Below, one piece after another: positions 16,452 to 25,310 of a stretch of DNA of 64,000 nt. The stretch lies in the NCBI RefSeq assembly GCF_900101475.1, contig NZ_FMZV01000021.1, positions 1 to 64,000 on the forward strand, in the 5' to 3' direction. Positions within the stretch are counted from its first letter, which is position 1. Each line of letters opens with the position of its first letter. The notes beneath the pieces are model-generated. The model had not been told where the DNA came from, made no database searches, and was given only the letters and a program-made list of their open reading frames with translations. The DNA comes from Ruegeria marina. GTDB taxonomy: Bacteria; Pseudomonadota; Alphaproteobacteria; Rhodobacterales; Rhodobacteraceae. Made by a program: the position numbers and the translations under genes.

Positions 16452-16767
16452 ATGACCGATGTGCTTCTGTTGATGCTGCCCATTTTCACAATGATTGCCA
16501 TTGGCAGTCTTTTCGTGTGGCGCGGGTGGTTTCCGGCAGAGGGTCTTGGTCGCCGCAACGCCCCTGATCGTGCGGGGGAACTTGGACAACCTGATGGTGG
16601 CGGCAGTGCCCGCCGTTGTCGCCGGCTCGACCGGGATCATGCGTGGGTTCTTCAACACAGACGGCGTTAAAGGCAGGTCAAGGATCGTTGCGTTAACCAC
16701 TGGAGAGGTCATCGGGCGCGGCGTGGCGCAGAGGTTGTCAGAATGGCTGAGCGGGCGAAGCAGTTGA
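16452..16767 (+). pseudogene. AEC-family transporter remnant (N-terminal)
   Basis: The frame from ATG 16452 reads MTDVLLLMLPIFTMIAIGSL, then FVWRGWFPAEGL. This looks like the first membrane helix and loop of auxin-efflux-carrier-type permeases. After about 32 residues the hydrophobic pattern is lost and the sequence does not continue as a transporter in any frame. Another frame (16540-16764) is open but not recognised. The 125 bases that follow contain nothing identifiable. The transporter may once have served the mobA substrate. Confidence 0.45.
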
Positions 16768-16892
16768 GGGCTTTGTGAGGTTTCCGGTTGCCTAGATCGC
16801 TGGATATTTCGAATGAACGCATGGGCAAATCAGTAGCTTATCCGTCGTCAACGATATGACACTAAGAGGCAAAGGTCTCGGCTGAAGACCGC

Positions 16893-17405
16893 TCACCGAT
16901 TCCGAAGCTGCGGAATGCGCTTTTCGCTGAATGCAGTCAGACCTTCCTTACGATCTTCCGTCGCGACGGTTGCATAAAGCAAGCGTCGTTCAAGATGGAT
17001 ACCTTTCGCCAGATGAATCTCATAACCCTTGTTGACGGCTTCCTTGGCAAGCGTGACGATAGGAAGGGAGGAACCGGCGATGCGCGCGGCCATTTCGAGC
17101 ACTGTGGCAATATGCTCGCCATCGGGAACCACACGTGCGACCAATCTTGCCTCACGGGCCTCTTCGGCAGTCGTTGACCGACCGATCAGGATCATATCCA
17201 TGGCCAGAGCCTTGCTAACGACGCGGGTCCGTGGCTGAGTGCCTCCTGCGCCCGGAATCACGCCGATCGTTGTTTCCGGCAGCGCGATTCTCGCGCATTC
17301 GGCAGCAACGATAAGGTCGCACATCATTGCCAGTTCGCAGCCACCCCCAACGGCATGGCCCGACACTGCGGCAATTGTGGGCTTCCGTGCCGAAGCGACA
17401 CGGAT
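16893..17405 (-). pseudogene. enoyl-CoA hydratase/isomerase, 5'-truncated
   Basis: On the minus strand the frame reads KPTIAAVSGHAVGGGCELAM, then CDLIVAAECARIALPETTIG and GVIPGAGGTQ, the crotonase oxyanion-hole and active-site blocks. It runs intact to the stop at 16893 (about 170 residues). Family members have about 260 residues; the first 90 or so are missing. Upstream of about 17405 the sequence switches abruptly to a plus-strand acyl-CoA synthetase. The remaining frame has no nonsense mutations, so the truncation may be recent. Confidence 0.75.
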
Positions 17406-17406
17406 G

Positions 17407-18031
17407 CGTCCTCGCTGAGGATATTCTTCTGCGCGGGCACGGTCATTCCGGGGCCGGTAGTGGAACGCGCACCGTAGGTTCTGGGTGCACGGGTCATCTC
17501 GGCCTGGGGTATGACCGAGAACGGCGCGGTGACCACGGTCAAACTGGACGACCTCGACAACCAATCGGCGATTTCCGACGGCTGTCCGCCGCCCGGTGTC
17601 AAGCTTCTAATCCGCGATCCCGACGGCAAGCCCGTCGGGCCGGATATCGAAGGCGATATCTTTGTTCGCGCCTGCTCGGTCTTTGGCGGCTATCTCAAAC
17701 GGTCCCACCTGAACGGAATGGATACCGAACACTGGTTCGAAACCGGCGACCCAGGCCGAGCTTTATAAGCATCCGGCCGTCGCCGCGGTTGCGGTCGTCG
17801 GCGCGCCGGACGAACGTCTCGGAGAGCGCGCCTGCGCCTTCGTCATCCCGAAGCCGGGGCAATCCCTGACCTTCGACGAGATGAAGACCTTTCTTCAGGG
17901 CCGCGGCGTGACCAAGAAATACTGGCCATCGCGGCTGGAACTGCGGGACAGCCTGCCGATGACGACCTCGGGCAAGATCCAGAAATTTGCGTTGCGCGAG
18001 GAACTACGCAGGGAAGCGGGGCTGCCCTAAT
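17407..18031 (+). pseudogene. acyl-CoA synthetase, 5'-truncated and frameshifted
   Basis: Pieces of an AMP-forming ligase resembling cyclohexanecarboxylate-CoA ligase are visible: FFCAGTVIPGPVVERAP, an in-frame TAG, VLGARVISAWGMTENGAV, then GDIFVRACSVFGGYLKRSH and WFETGD. At about 17750 the frame shifts, with loss of the hinge block, into AELYKHPAVAAVAVVGAPDE and finally TTSGKIQKFALREEL before the stop at 18029-18031. The N-terminal two thirds are missing. It meets the enoyl-CoA hydratase fragment head to head. Confidence 0.75.
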
Positions 18032-18418
18032 AATGCGAGGCCGGCATTGACAGGTGTTAACGCGGGTTCTGCGGCGATGCAGCATGTTACGCGGGTAGGG
18101 AAGGGGCATCAAAAGGCACAGGTTTCCTGATGACTCGACATCGTAACGACCGAGGTCCGACATGATCGAAATATTCTGGTTTGGTTCTTCATTTTCCCGC
18201 TTATCGTCACCGCATCTGCCCGACCCTCTACCCGGCAAAGATGGATCTATCGCAGAGGCAGCGGATGGCGCGACGTGCCCAGATGCCGACGGTGCGAGTT
18301 GAGCCCTCTTCCATGGCGAAGCCCGACGAATGATGCCCCGAACATGGCTGTCTGTCCCGGCGACGGCAGCAAGCCGGGGGCAGCATAGCGTTCGCTAGAA
18401 AGGAGGGAGACACCGTAC
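18032..18418. other. gap without recognisable gene
   Basis: This 387-base stretch between the broken ligase and ligA has no supported gene. A short frame from ATG 18162 (MIEIFWFG) becomes a membrane-like stretch (FIFPLIVTASARPS) if shifted by one base, so it may be a remnant of a small membrane protein. The last 40 bases hold the ligA ribosome-binding site (AAGGAGGG). Confidence 0.5.
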
Positions 18419-20416
18419 ATGCCCGACAAGTCCAACGTCAAGAAACGGGCGGAGACGCTGCGCGAGGAGATTAATCGCCATGACCGGCTGTACTTTGTCG
18501 AAAACGAACCCGAGATCTCGGACCAGGAATACGACGCGCTTTTCTCGGAACTCAAGGCGCTGGAGGAGGCGCATCCCGACATCGTGACGCCGGAGTCTCC
18601 GACGCAGCGTGTCGGGGCAGCGCCGGAAAGCGAGCTTGGCAAGGTCGAGCACGTCGCTGTGATGCTGAGCCTCGATGCGGTGCGCGACACGGCCGAGATC
18701 GCGGATTTCCTCGACCGCGTGCGCAGGGCTGTGGGGCGCGCGGACGCCACGCTGGTGGCAGAGCCGAAATTCGATGGCCTGTCGATTGAAGTGGTCTATG
18801 AAGAGGGGAGGTTTTGCCGCGCCTCGACCCGTGGTGACGGGCAGAGAGGAGAGGATATTTCCCATACCTTGAGAACGGTTCGCGCCTTGCCTCTGAAGCT
18901 CGGAGATGCGGGAGAGTTGCTCTCGGAACTCGCCGTAAGAGGCGAGGCGATCCTGCCCAGGTCCAGCTTTCAGAAGATCAACAAGGCGCGCGTGGAGCGT
19001 GGAGACGAGCCCTTCGCCAACCCGCGCAATGCCGCGGCCGGCATTCTCCGCCGGCTCGACCCGTCGGAGGCAGCGGGCGTTCGCTTTGCCATCACCTTCT
19101 ACGAGGCCACGGGGATCGATGCGCAAAAGGTTCCTGGCCAGTGGGAGCTGCTGCAGGTGCTGCGCGATCTCGGTCTTCCGGTGATAGGAGACAGGATGCG
19201 CTGCGGGACGTTCGAGGATGCCGTAGCCTTCCACGACGATATGCGGGATCGGCGCGAGGATCTAGATTACGAGATCGACGGCATCGTGCTGAAGCTCGAT
19301 GCGCGCAAGGCGCGCGAAAAGCTCGGACAGCGCAGCCGGAGCCCCCGATGGGCGATCGCGTGGAAATTCCCGCCCAGAACCGGGGAAACACGGATCACGG
19401 ATATCGTGGTGAGTGTTGGCCGCACCGGTGCCTTGACGCCGGTGGCGCTGCTTGATCCGGTGGATGTAGGCGGCGTGACGGTGGCGCGGGCGACGCTTCA
19501 CAATATCGAGGAAGTGCACCGCAAGGATCTGCGTGTCGGCGATATGGTCCGGATCGAACGGGCCGGGGACGTGATACCCGAAGTGGCGGAACGTATTCCG
19601 AAACCAGGCGTAAAGCGGTCCGACCCCTTCGGGATGCCGCACCACTGCCCGTCCTGCGGGGCCGAAGTGGAGCGGCGGGGGCCGCTCAGCTATTGCCCGG
19701 CGGGCATTGCCTGCCCCGCTCAGCTTGCCGCGAAACTGTTCCATTACGGCGCGCGAGGATCCATGGATATCGAGGGGCTCGGGGAAAAAACCGCCGAACA
19801 GCTCGTCGAGCGGGGCATGGTTCAGGATGTTGCGGACCTCTATGATCTTTCCGCCGAGGACCTAGCCGCGCTCGACGGTTTCTCCGAGAAATCCGCGTGG
19901 GCGCTGCGCGAAGCCATCCATGCGCGCCGCGAGGTTCCACTCGACAGGTTCCTGCGCGCGCTCGGCATCCGTCATGTCGGCGCCGACGCGGCGCGCCGGC
20001 TCGCCGTGGCACGGGGTTCTCTCGCGGCGCTGAGAGCCGCGTCGGTGGCGGACCTTGGGGAAATTGGCGGCATCGGCGAGGAAACCGCGCAGAGCGTCGC
20101 GACATTCTTTGCCGAAAAGCGGAACCGGGATGCTGTGGCCCGGATACTGGACGCCGGGGTTTCGCCGCAACCCGTCGAACAGCGAAACCAGTCGCTGGGC
20201 GGCAAGACATTCGTTCTGACCGGTGCGCTTGAGAGATGGACGCGCGAGGAAGCGGCCGAGGAAATCGAGCGTCGCGGCGGGCGCGTGGCATCCAGCGTCA
20301 GCGGCAACACCGACTACATCGTCGTCGGCGCTGAACCCGGATCGAAGTGGGACGAGGCGAGGGAGAATGGTATCGACATGCTCGACGAGGACGCATTCGT
20401 AAGAATTCTGGGCTGA
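18419..20416 (+). CDS. ligA: NAD-dependent DNA ligase
   Basis: This 665-residue protein has the full LigA architecture: an N-terminal Ia domain (YDALFSELKALEEAHPD), the adenylation site with nucleophilic lysine (AEPKFDGLSIE), motif RGDGQRGED, NPRNAAAGILRRLD, an OB fold (WKFPPRTGETRITDIVVSVG), a four-cysteine zinc finger (CPSCGAEVERRG...CPAGIACPAQL), helix-hairpin-helix repeats and a C-terminal BRCT domain (GGKTFVLTGALERWTREEA). It seals nicks using NAD. It is slightly shorter than typical alphaproteobacterial LigA and sits in a decayed accessory region beside stress genes. It may therefore be a second, acquired ligase rather than the essential housekeeping one; that needs the rest of the genome. 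Confidence 0.93.
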   Translation: MPDKSNVKKRAETLREEINRHDRLYFVENEPEISDQEYDALFSELKALEEAHPDIVTPESPTQRVGAAPESELGKVEHVAVMLSLDAVRDTAEIADFLDRVRRAVGRADATLVAEPKFDGLSIEVVYEEGRFCRASTRGDGQRGEDISHTLRTVRALPLKLGDAGELLSELAVRGEAILPRSSFQKINKARVERGDEPFANPRNAAAGILRRLDPSEAAGVRFAITFYEATGIDAQKVPGQWELLQVLRDLGLPVIGDRMRCGTFEDAVAFHDDMRDRREDLDYEIDGIVLKLDARKAREKLGQRSRSPRWAIAWKFPPRTGETRITDIVVSVGRTGALTPVALLDPVDVGGVTVARATLHNIEEVHRKDLRVGDMVRIERAGDVIPEVAERIPKPGVKRSDPFGMPHHCPSCGAEVERRGPLSYCPAGIACPAQLAAKLFHYGARGSMDIEGLGEKTAEQLVERGMVQDVADLYDLSAEDLAALDGFSEKSAWALREAIHARREVPLDRFLRALGIRHVGADAARRLAVARGSLAALRAASVADLGEIGGIGEETAQSVATFFAEKRNRDAVARILDAGVSPQPVEQRNQSLGGKTFVLTGALERWTREEAAEEIERRGGRVASSVSGNTDYIVVGAEPGSKWDEARENGIDMLDEDAFVRILG

Positions 20417-20439
20417 GGAGGCGGCTCAAGCAGATCGGG

Positions 20440-20886
20440 TTCTTCGACCGCTACAGGTATATCGAATGGCGACTTCTGCGCTGATCGCCGCCATGTCGAG
20501 TTTTGGCCTTGCGATGGAAGAGAGCGGCGCCGCCTCGTATCTTGCCCGGCATATCGTTTCATTGACCAAACCCTTTGATCCGGTCGTGGCAATGGCCGGT
20601 TTCATTCTTCTGACAATCCTGCTCACACAACAAATGTCGAATGCTGCCGCGGCGCTGACGGTGATTCCGGTCGCGTCGGCGGCGGCCTCGGGCTTGACCC
20701 GAGGATGCTCGCCATCCTCGTCACGCTCTCGGCCTCGCTGTCATTCATCTCGCCTTTGGAGCCCGCCTGCCTCCTGGTCTATGACGCCGGGCGGTACACG
20801 TTTCTGGACTAGATCCGAACGGGAACGCCGTTGACCCTTTTGAGTGTCGTCCTTCTTCTTATCCTGGTGACCCTGATCTGGTCATG
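20440..20886 (+). pseudogene. SLC13-type anion permease, C-terminal fragment
   Basis: From 20466 one frame reads FDPVVAMAGFILLTILLTQQ and MSNAAAALTVIPVA. At about 20700 the coding frame changes to DPRMLAILVTLSASLSFISP, then LEPACLLVYDAGRYTFLD, an in-frame TAG at 20811, and GTPLTLLSVVLLLILVTL. This is the C-terminal third of a divalent anion:sodium symporter (SLC13/DASS) family protein with one frameshift and one nonsense codon. The N-terminal two thirds are absent; ligA ends directly before it. Confidence 0.7.
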
Positions 20887-21052
20887 ATGCGGTCAGGTCG
20901 CCGCGGGAATAACGAGTGCTAATGCATGCCCTGCGTCAAGCCGCCACTCTGCTCTTGCAAGACCGCAGGCGAGCGAACCGATAACCGCCTTGCGGGAAGC
21001 TGTCGCTTCGCCGGAACCGATCTTGGAAAACTGATGAGAGAAAGGGAAAGAA

Positions 21053-21586
21053 ATCACAGAAACGCGGGCCCAGCCAAATCAAAAGACGGAAATCTCTGCG
21101 CCCGTCTATGAAAGGGCATGGACACCGTTCTGGACACTTCGCAACGAAATCGACGGTCCCTTCGATGATTTCTTTCGAACCGGATGGGGTGGATGGTCCC
21201 CTGTGGGCCGTCGCGCCTCCGCTCCGGTGGTGCATGCGGCCGCTGCGGTCCCAACGCTCGACGTAATCGACAAGGAAAACGAGGTGAAGCTCATGGCCGA
21301 TCTGCCGGGACTCACCGAAAAGGACAACGACGTACAGGTCACCGACAGTAGGCTGACGATCAGCGGCGAGAAGAGGGAAGAGATCGAGGAAGGCGGCAAG
21401 GAAGGAGAGCGGTATGTCTCCGAACGCCGGTTCGGCAGCTTCATGCGGCGCATTGCACTTCCCGAAGGGATCGATCAGGACAAGATCGATGCCTCGTTCA
21501 GGAACGGCGTTCTGACGGTGCATCTTCCGAAGACGCCCGAAGCCCAGCACCCGGCCCGCAAGATCGAGGTCAGGGGCGTCGCGTGA
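21053..21586 (+). CDS. Hsp20/alpha-crystallin small heat-shock protein with non-canonical start
   Basis: The alpha-crystallin domain is clear: LDVIDKENEVKLMADLPGLT, DVQVTDSRLTISGEKREE, ERRFGSFMRRIALPEGID and the terminal GVLTVHLPKTPEA. The usual N-terminal arm (PFWTLRNEIDGPFDDFFR) lies upstream of the first GTG (21203), so translation must start earlier. The frame is open to 21038 but holds no ATG, GTG or TTG there. An ATC at 21053 lies six bases after AAGGG and would give (M)TETRAQPNQK. Either the start codon was lost by mutation, or an ATC is used weakly. Such proteins hold unfolded proteins in the cytosol. Confidence 0.7.
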   Translation: MTETRAQPNQKTEISAPVYERAWTPFWTLRNEIDGPFDDFFRTGWGGWSPVGRRASAPVVHAAAAVPTLDVIDKENEVKLMADLPGLTEKDNDVQVTDSRLTISGEKREEIEEGGKEGERYVSERRFGSFMRRIALPEGIDQDKIDASFRNGVLTVHLPKTPEAQHPARKIEVRGVA

Positions 21587-21658
21587 CCTGAAGACTTCCG
21601 TCGGGACCCTGGACCTTGACGGAGTCCTGCGAAACACCATGAGAAAGGAGATACCGCA

Positions 21659-21922
21659 ATAAGACCCGATGGTGATGTGAAACGCGACCTCCTGTCCGAG
21701 TTGCAATGGGAGCCGCGCGTTAGCGAAACGGAAATTGGTGTGGCCGTGCGGGATGGCGCCGTCACCCTTACCGGGCATGTGCCTTCATACCTGGAAAAAC
21801 TGGCGGCCGTCCGTGCCGCACGCCGGGTGTCCGGCGTGCTCGCCATCGCAGATGTAATCGAGGATGCCGCCTGGAGCACACCGGGCGTCATTGATGTCAG
21901 GCACAACCTGCGCTTCGCCTGA
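21659..21922 (+). CDS. BON-domain protein with non-canonical start
   Basis: A short protein with one BON domain: LLSELQWEPRVSETEIGVAV, RDGAVTLTGHVPSYLEKLAA, VRAARRVSGVLAIADVIE. Typical relatives carry two or three BON units before an ending like that seen here (TPGVIDVRHNLRF), so an internal deletion is possible. The best ribosome-binding site (AGGAG, 21646-21650) points to an ATA at 21659, eight bases away; the first canonical codon is GTG 21677, inside the domain. BON domains bind membranes or support stress tolerance. It follows hsp20 by about 70 bases. Confidence 0.6.
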   Translation: MRPDGDVKRDLLSELQWEPRVSETEIGVAVRDGAVTLTGHVPSYLEKLAAVRAARRVSGVLAIADVIEDAAWSTPGVIDVRHNLRFA

Positions 21923-22026
21923 TATTGACACTATCCGCCGCGCCACGGTTGGCAAGGCGATCTCCTCGTCCCTTATCGGCACGGCATGGAAAGCGGGAGT
22001 GAAGACGGAGCAATTGCCGGAAAGCG

Positions 22027-23988
22027 TTAGTCCCTTTCCTCTCCCCCGGCTGGCAACCAGACGTGGAACAGCGCCCCGCCTTCGGGCCGGTTGCGGGCGG
22101 TGATGATCCCGCCCGCCCGCTGGATCAATGTCTGGCTGATCGACAGGCCCAGACCCGTGCCTTCGCCTCTCTTGGTGGTGAAGAACGGATCGAAAAGATG
22201 TTCCAATACCGCGTCCGGCAGGCCGGCGCCAGTATCGGCGACCGTAAGCGCGACGCCCGGAATCCCATCGCGGTCTTCCTGTCGAAGCGTCAGCGCAAGC
22301 TGGCCTTCCTTGCCCATCGCCTGCACGGCGTTGGTCACGAGGTTGATGACGACCTGCTGCAATTCCCCGGCGGCGATCCGCACCGGAGGTACGGTGCCGA
22401 ACTGGGTCAGCGCGATGATCTCGGTCCGTGATAAAAGGTGGTCGACCAGCACGAGGCAATCCCTGACCAGCGGCACCGGGTCCACCTGTCCGATCTCGTC
22501 GGAGTATTCGTCGGGCCGGGCGAATTGCAGCAGCTTGCCGACAATCTCGCCGATCCGGCCCACCTGCCGGTCGATCAGGTCCAGTTCGGTCTTCAGCGGC
22601 GCCGCCGCCTCGCCAAGCGTCATGCGGATCACGTCCACATTGCCTTGGATAACCGCGACGGGGTTGTTGATCTCGTGCGCGACACCGGCTGTGATCTCGC
22701 CGATGGAGGCCAGTTTCTCGCTCATCACGAGTTGGCGGAAGGTCTCTTCCAGCTTGGCGTTGGCCTCGCGCAGTTCGCCTGTGCGTTCCTCGACCCGCTG
22801 GTTCAGTTCCTCGGCCCAGGCACGCAGGCGGGCGTCCCGGTCCTGCACCTGGTCGAGCAGATCGTCCAGATGACCGGATACCTGCCCGATCTCGTCGCGC
22901 CATCCCACGTCCCCGTTGCGCGCGGACAAATCGCCCTCACCCACCTTGCGCATCGTCTGGGTCATGCGCTCCAGCGGCGCGAAGATGCTGCGCGCCTGCC
23001 AGAGGAAGACAGGGACCGAGGCCGCCACCACAAGCGCGAAAGCGCCCAGCATCCAAAGGTAGGCGGCGCGCTTCTCGGCGGTGAAGGGCGCCTCGATGAA
23101 ACCGACATAAAGCATCCCCACGCGTTCGCCGAAACTGTCGGTCAGTGGCAGGTAGCCCGAGATGTACCAGTCGTTCACCACGAATGCCCGGGCGAGCCAG
23201 GTCTCCCCTTGTCCGAGTACCGAATTGCGCACCACCGCGGAAACGCGCGTTCCCAAGGCGCGCACATCCTCGAAAAGCCGCACATTGGTCGAGATGCGGA
23301 CATCGTCGAGAAACAGCGTCGCCGTGCCCTGCCGATCGCCCCCGGTGATGGCGTTGAGGTAGACGAGCGCGTTGACCCTGTCGATGAAATCGAGATTGCG
23401 GTTCAGAAGGATGCCCCCGACCAGCACACCGTCAAAGCCATCGAGCCTTACGGGTGCGGCGGAATGCACGACCATGCCGCGATCCTCGACGGCGCGGTCG
23501 GTCGGCACGGCGGCATCGGTCGGGATCAACTCGATCCGCGCACGTTCAGCAAGTGTTCCCGGAAGGCCCGTCAATGTCTCGGGATCGAAGATGTCGATCT
23601 CGGCCAGGGCGATCCCGTCCAACGCCTGCGCCACCACGGGCCAGCGTATGGCGGTGTCGCGCGCCGCGGTCGCAGGCAGGTAGTAGAGGAAATCGAGCCC
23701 AAGCGCCTCCCGCTTCTGGTGGAAGAAAGGCCCGGCCGCGGCCCCTTCATCTGCAAGAACGCGCGCGAATTCCGCCGACTCCGCTACGCCCGCCAGGTCG
23801 TCGCGAGTCTCGGTCATCAGGCGGGAAAGGTATTGTTCGGCGATGCGCAGGTCGCTTTCAACGTTGGCGATCAGCAGTTCATCGTAATCCGCCGTCCACC
23901 GCGTCATGCCGAGCATCAGCATCAACGGCATGAGGACCGCAAACGGCGCAAGCACCAGGACCAGCAATCGAAGACGAACGGATTTCAT
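22027..23988 (-). CDS. membrane sensor histidine kinase (formate dehydrogenase locus)
   Basis: This protein of 653 residues has an N-terminal membrane helix (VRLRLLVLVLAPFAVLMPLM), a large double-Cache-like periplasmic domain (about residues 40-310), a second helix (AFALVVAASVPVFLW), a HAMP region (RMTQTMRKVGEGDLSARNGD), a coiled coil, HisKA with phospho-acceptor His438 (GVAHEINNPVAV), and HATPase boxes NLVTNAVQAMG, DTGAGLP and GTGLGLSI. The ATG at 23988 fits the helix better than one 45 bases upstream. It stands at one edge of the formate dehydrogenase cluster; the NtrC-like regulator at the other edge is its likely partner. The signal sensed is unknown. Confidence 0.85.
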   Translation of the reverse strand: MKSVRLRLLVLVLAPFAVLMPLMLMLGMTRWTADYDELLIANVESDLRIAEQYLSRLMTETRDDLAGVAESAEFARVLADEGAAAGPFFHQKREALGLDFLYYLPATAARDTAIRWPVVAQALDGIALAEIDIFDPETLTGLPGTLAERARIELIPTDAAVPTDRAVEDRGMVVHSAAPVRLDGFDGVLVGGILLNRNLDFIDRVNALVYLNAITGGDRQGTATLFLDDVRISTNVRLFEDVRALGTRVSAVVRNSVLGQGETWLARAFVVNDWYISGYLPLTDSFGERVGMLYVGFIEAPFTAEKRAAYLWMLGAFALVVAASVPVFLWQARSIFAPLERMTQTMRKVGEGDLSARNGDVGWRDEIGQVSGHLDDLLDQVQDRDARLRAWAEELNQRVEERTGELREANAKLEETFRQLVMSEKLASIGEITAGVAHEINNPVAVIQGNVDVIRMTLGEAAAPLKTELDLIDRQVGRIGEIVGKLLQFARPDEYSDEIGQVDPVPLVRDCLVLVDHLLSRTEIIALTQFGTVPPVRIAAGELQQVVINLVTNAVQAMGKEGQLALTLRQEDRDGIPGVALTVADTGAGLPDAVLEHLFDPFFTTKRGEGTGLGLSISQTLIQRAGGIITARNRPEGGALFHVWLPAGGEERD

Positions 23989-24132
23989 CAGCTTTCTCCA
24001 AGACACGGCACGGCAATGGGATTCTGTCCGCACCGGAAAGAAAGGGGCAATTGCGGTGCGGAGGCAAAGGGCAGAAACCCATCATGTGCCGGGGACCAGG
24101 TCAGCATTCGCGCGCTGCCCGTCACCGTGAGC

Positions 24133-24612
24133 CTAGTCGTCGAGCGAGCCGTGAATGGCGAATTGTTCCAATCCCGCCGCCTGCGCTTCGATCACCCGAT
24201 AGCTTTCACGCACTCCAGCCGCGGTCAGGTCGCGCGACACGGCAAGCAGCGTGTTGGACTCGTGCTCGTCGCAAAGATCGGCCATCTGGGCAATCTCCTC
24301 GGCGGCCACGGGCCGCGCGGCCTCGCGCGAGGGGGCACCGTAGTAGGTCACGAAATGATCCGCCAGCAGGTCGGTCAATGCCTCGATCTCGGGCGGTTCC
24401 ACCTGCGTCACAGCGACGAAAGTCACGCGCCCGAAGGTTTCCAGCCCCAGCCAGCCATTGGCAAAGGCTTGCCGCGCTTTGCCGGTCAGGTCGCCTTCGG
24501 TCCAGTTCGAAAATTCGAACCCGCCAGAGATGCACCATTCGCCGGTGCGCGCGGGGCTGGCAAAGACATGCCGGTCGCTTTCGTCGAAATGGATCGCACG
24601 GGCTAGCTTCAT
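24133..24612 (-). CDS. DUF6505 family protein
   Basis: This 159-residue soluble protein is one of the small conserved companions of this type of formate dehydrogenase locus. It begins MKLARAIHFDESDRHVFASP and contains CISGGFEFSNWTEGDL. It has no signal peptide, membrane helix or cysteine cluster. Its start overlaps the stop of the lipoate-ligase-like gene by four bases, so the two are coupled. No biochemical role is known to me. Confidence 0.7.
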   Translation of the reverse strand: MKLARAIHFDESDRHVFASPARTGEWCISGGFEFSNWTEGDLTGKARQAFANGWLGLETFGRVTFVAVTQVEPPEIEALTDLLADHFVTYYGAPSREAARPVAAEEIAQMADLCDEHESNTLLAVSRDLTAAGVRESYRVIEAQAAGLEQFAIHGSLDD

Positions 24613-25310
24613 GGAGCCTCCTCAAGGACGTTGGTCAGCGGGATGAGGTGGGTGGTCTTCGCATCGCGCAAGAGCATCCCGAACCGTTCGTCCACGCCGA
24701 GAAAGGTACCGTCGAACCCATTCTGGGTGATGTCTTCGCCCAGTCCCCACGCCAGCCCGCGCCATTCGGAATGGAGCGACTTCACGCCCTCGTCCTCCCA
24801 GCGGGCGATCCAGTTCAAAGTGTGCCGTGCCCAGCTTTCGACAAGCCGGCCGGGATCGACCTCGGCGCAGCCTTCGGACATCAGCGCGGTGCGGTCGGGG
24901 GTCAGGCCGGTCTCCTCGTCCTCGGGCAGGATCGGCAGCGTGAACCCGACCACCAGCCAGTCGGGCACCGTGTCGGGATCATCCGACGCCGCGCAGGCGC
25001 GGAAGCGGCCACAAGAGGCACCGTTGACCCGCAGCCCACCATCCCAGTCCAGATGCACCGCGACCTCGGGCGGGGCCAGGGCACCGAGTGCGTTCTGGAA
25101 GCCCACGCCGCAAAGCGGAAGCATCGCAATCGCGTCGCGCAAAGGCACCTCGGGCGCTAGCACCAGCGCCGCGCCCACCCGGTCGAGGGCGACGCGATGC
25201 GTCACCAGTCCGGCTTCGCAGCCGGTGACAGCGCGCATGACGGCGGTGTCGAACGGATCGCTGCTGACCGCCTCGCCTGTCATGGCCGGGGGAAAGCTGA
25301 GCGCCGTCAT
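24609..25310 (-). CDS. biotin/lipoate protein ligase-like protein (DUF4444 type)
   Basis: This 233-residue protein resembles the BPL/LplA fold of biotin/lipoate ligases: RVGAALVLAPEVPLRDAIAM, GVGFQNALGALAPPEVAVHL and the C-terminal WRGLAWGLGEDI...GTFLGVDERFGMLLRD, which looks like the small C-terminal domain of ligases. The GRGRxG-type substrate loop is not obvious, so catalysis is doubtful. The ATG at 25310 overlaps the Mrp stop (ATGA). It belongs to the formate dehydrogenase accessory set; it may act in cofactor or subunit maturation. Confidence 0.6.
   Translation of the reverse strand: MTALSFPPAMTGEAVSSDPFDTAVMRAVTGCEAGLVTHRVALDRVGAALVLAPEVPLRDAIAMLPLCGVGFQNALGALAPPEVAVHLDWDGGLRVNGASCGRFRACAASDDPDTVPDWLVVGFTLPILPEDEETGLTPDRTALMSEGCAEVDPGRLVESWARHTLNWIARWEDEGVKSLHSEWRGLAWGLGEDITQNGFDGTFLGVDERFGMLLRDAKTTHLIPLTNVLEEAP

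Noticed and set aside
16540-16764. Possible second gene or domain after the AEC-like start
   Set aside because: The frame is open but resembles no family I recognise, and the opposite strand is open as well, so coding cannot be supported.
22438-24606. Plus-strand open frame of 722 codons opposite the sensor kinase and the DUF6505 gene
   Set aside because: The minus strand carries clear kinase motifs in order; the plus-strand frame has none and spans two genes.
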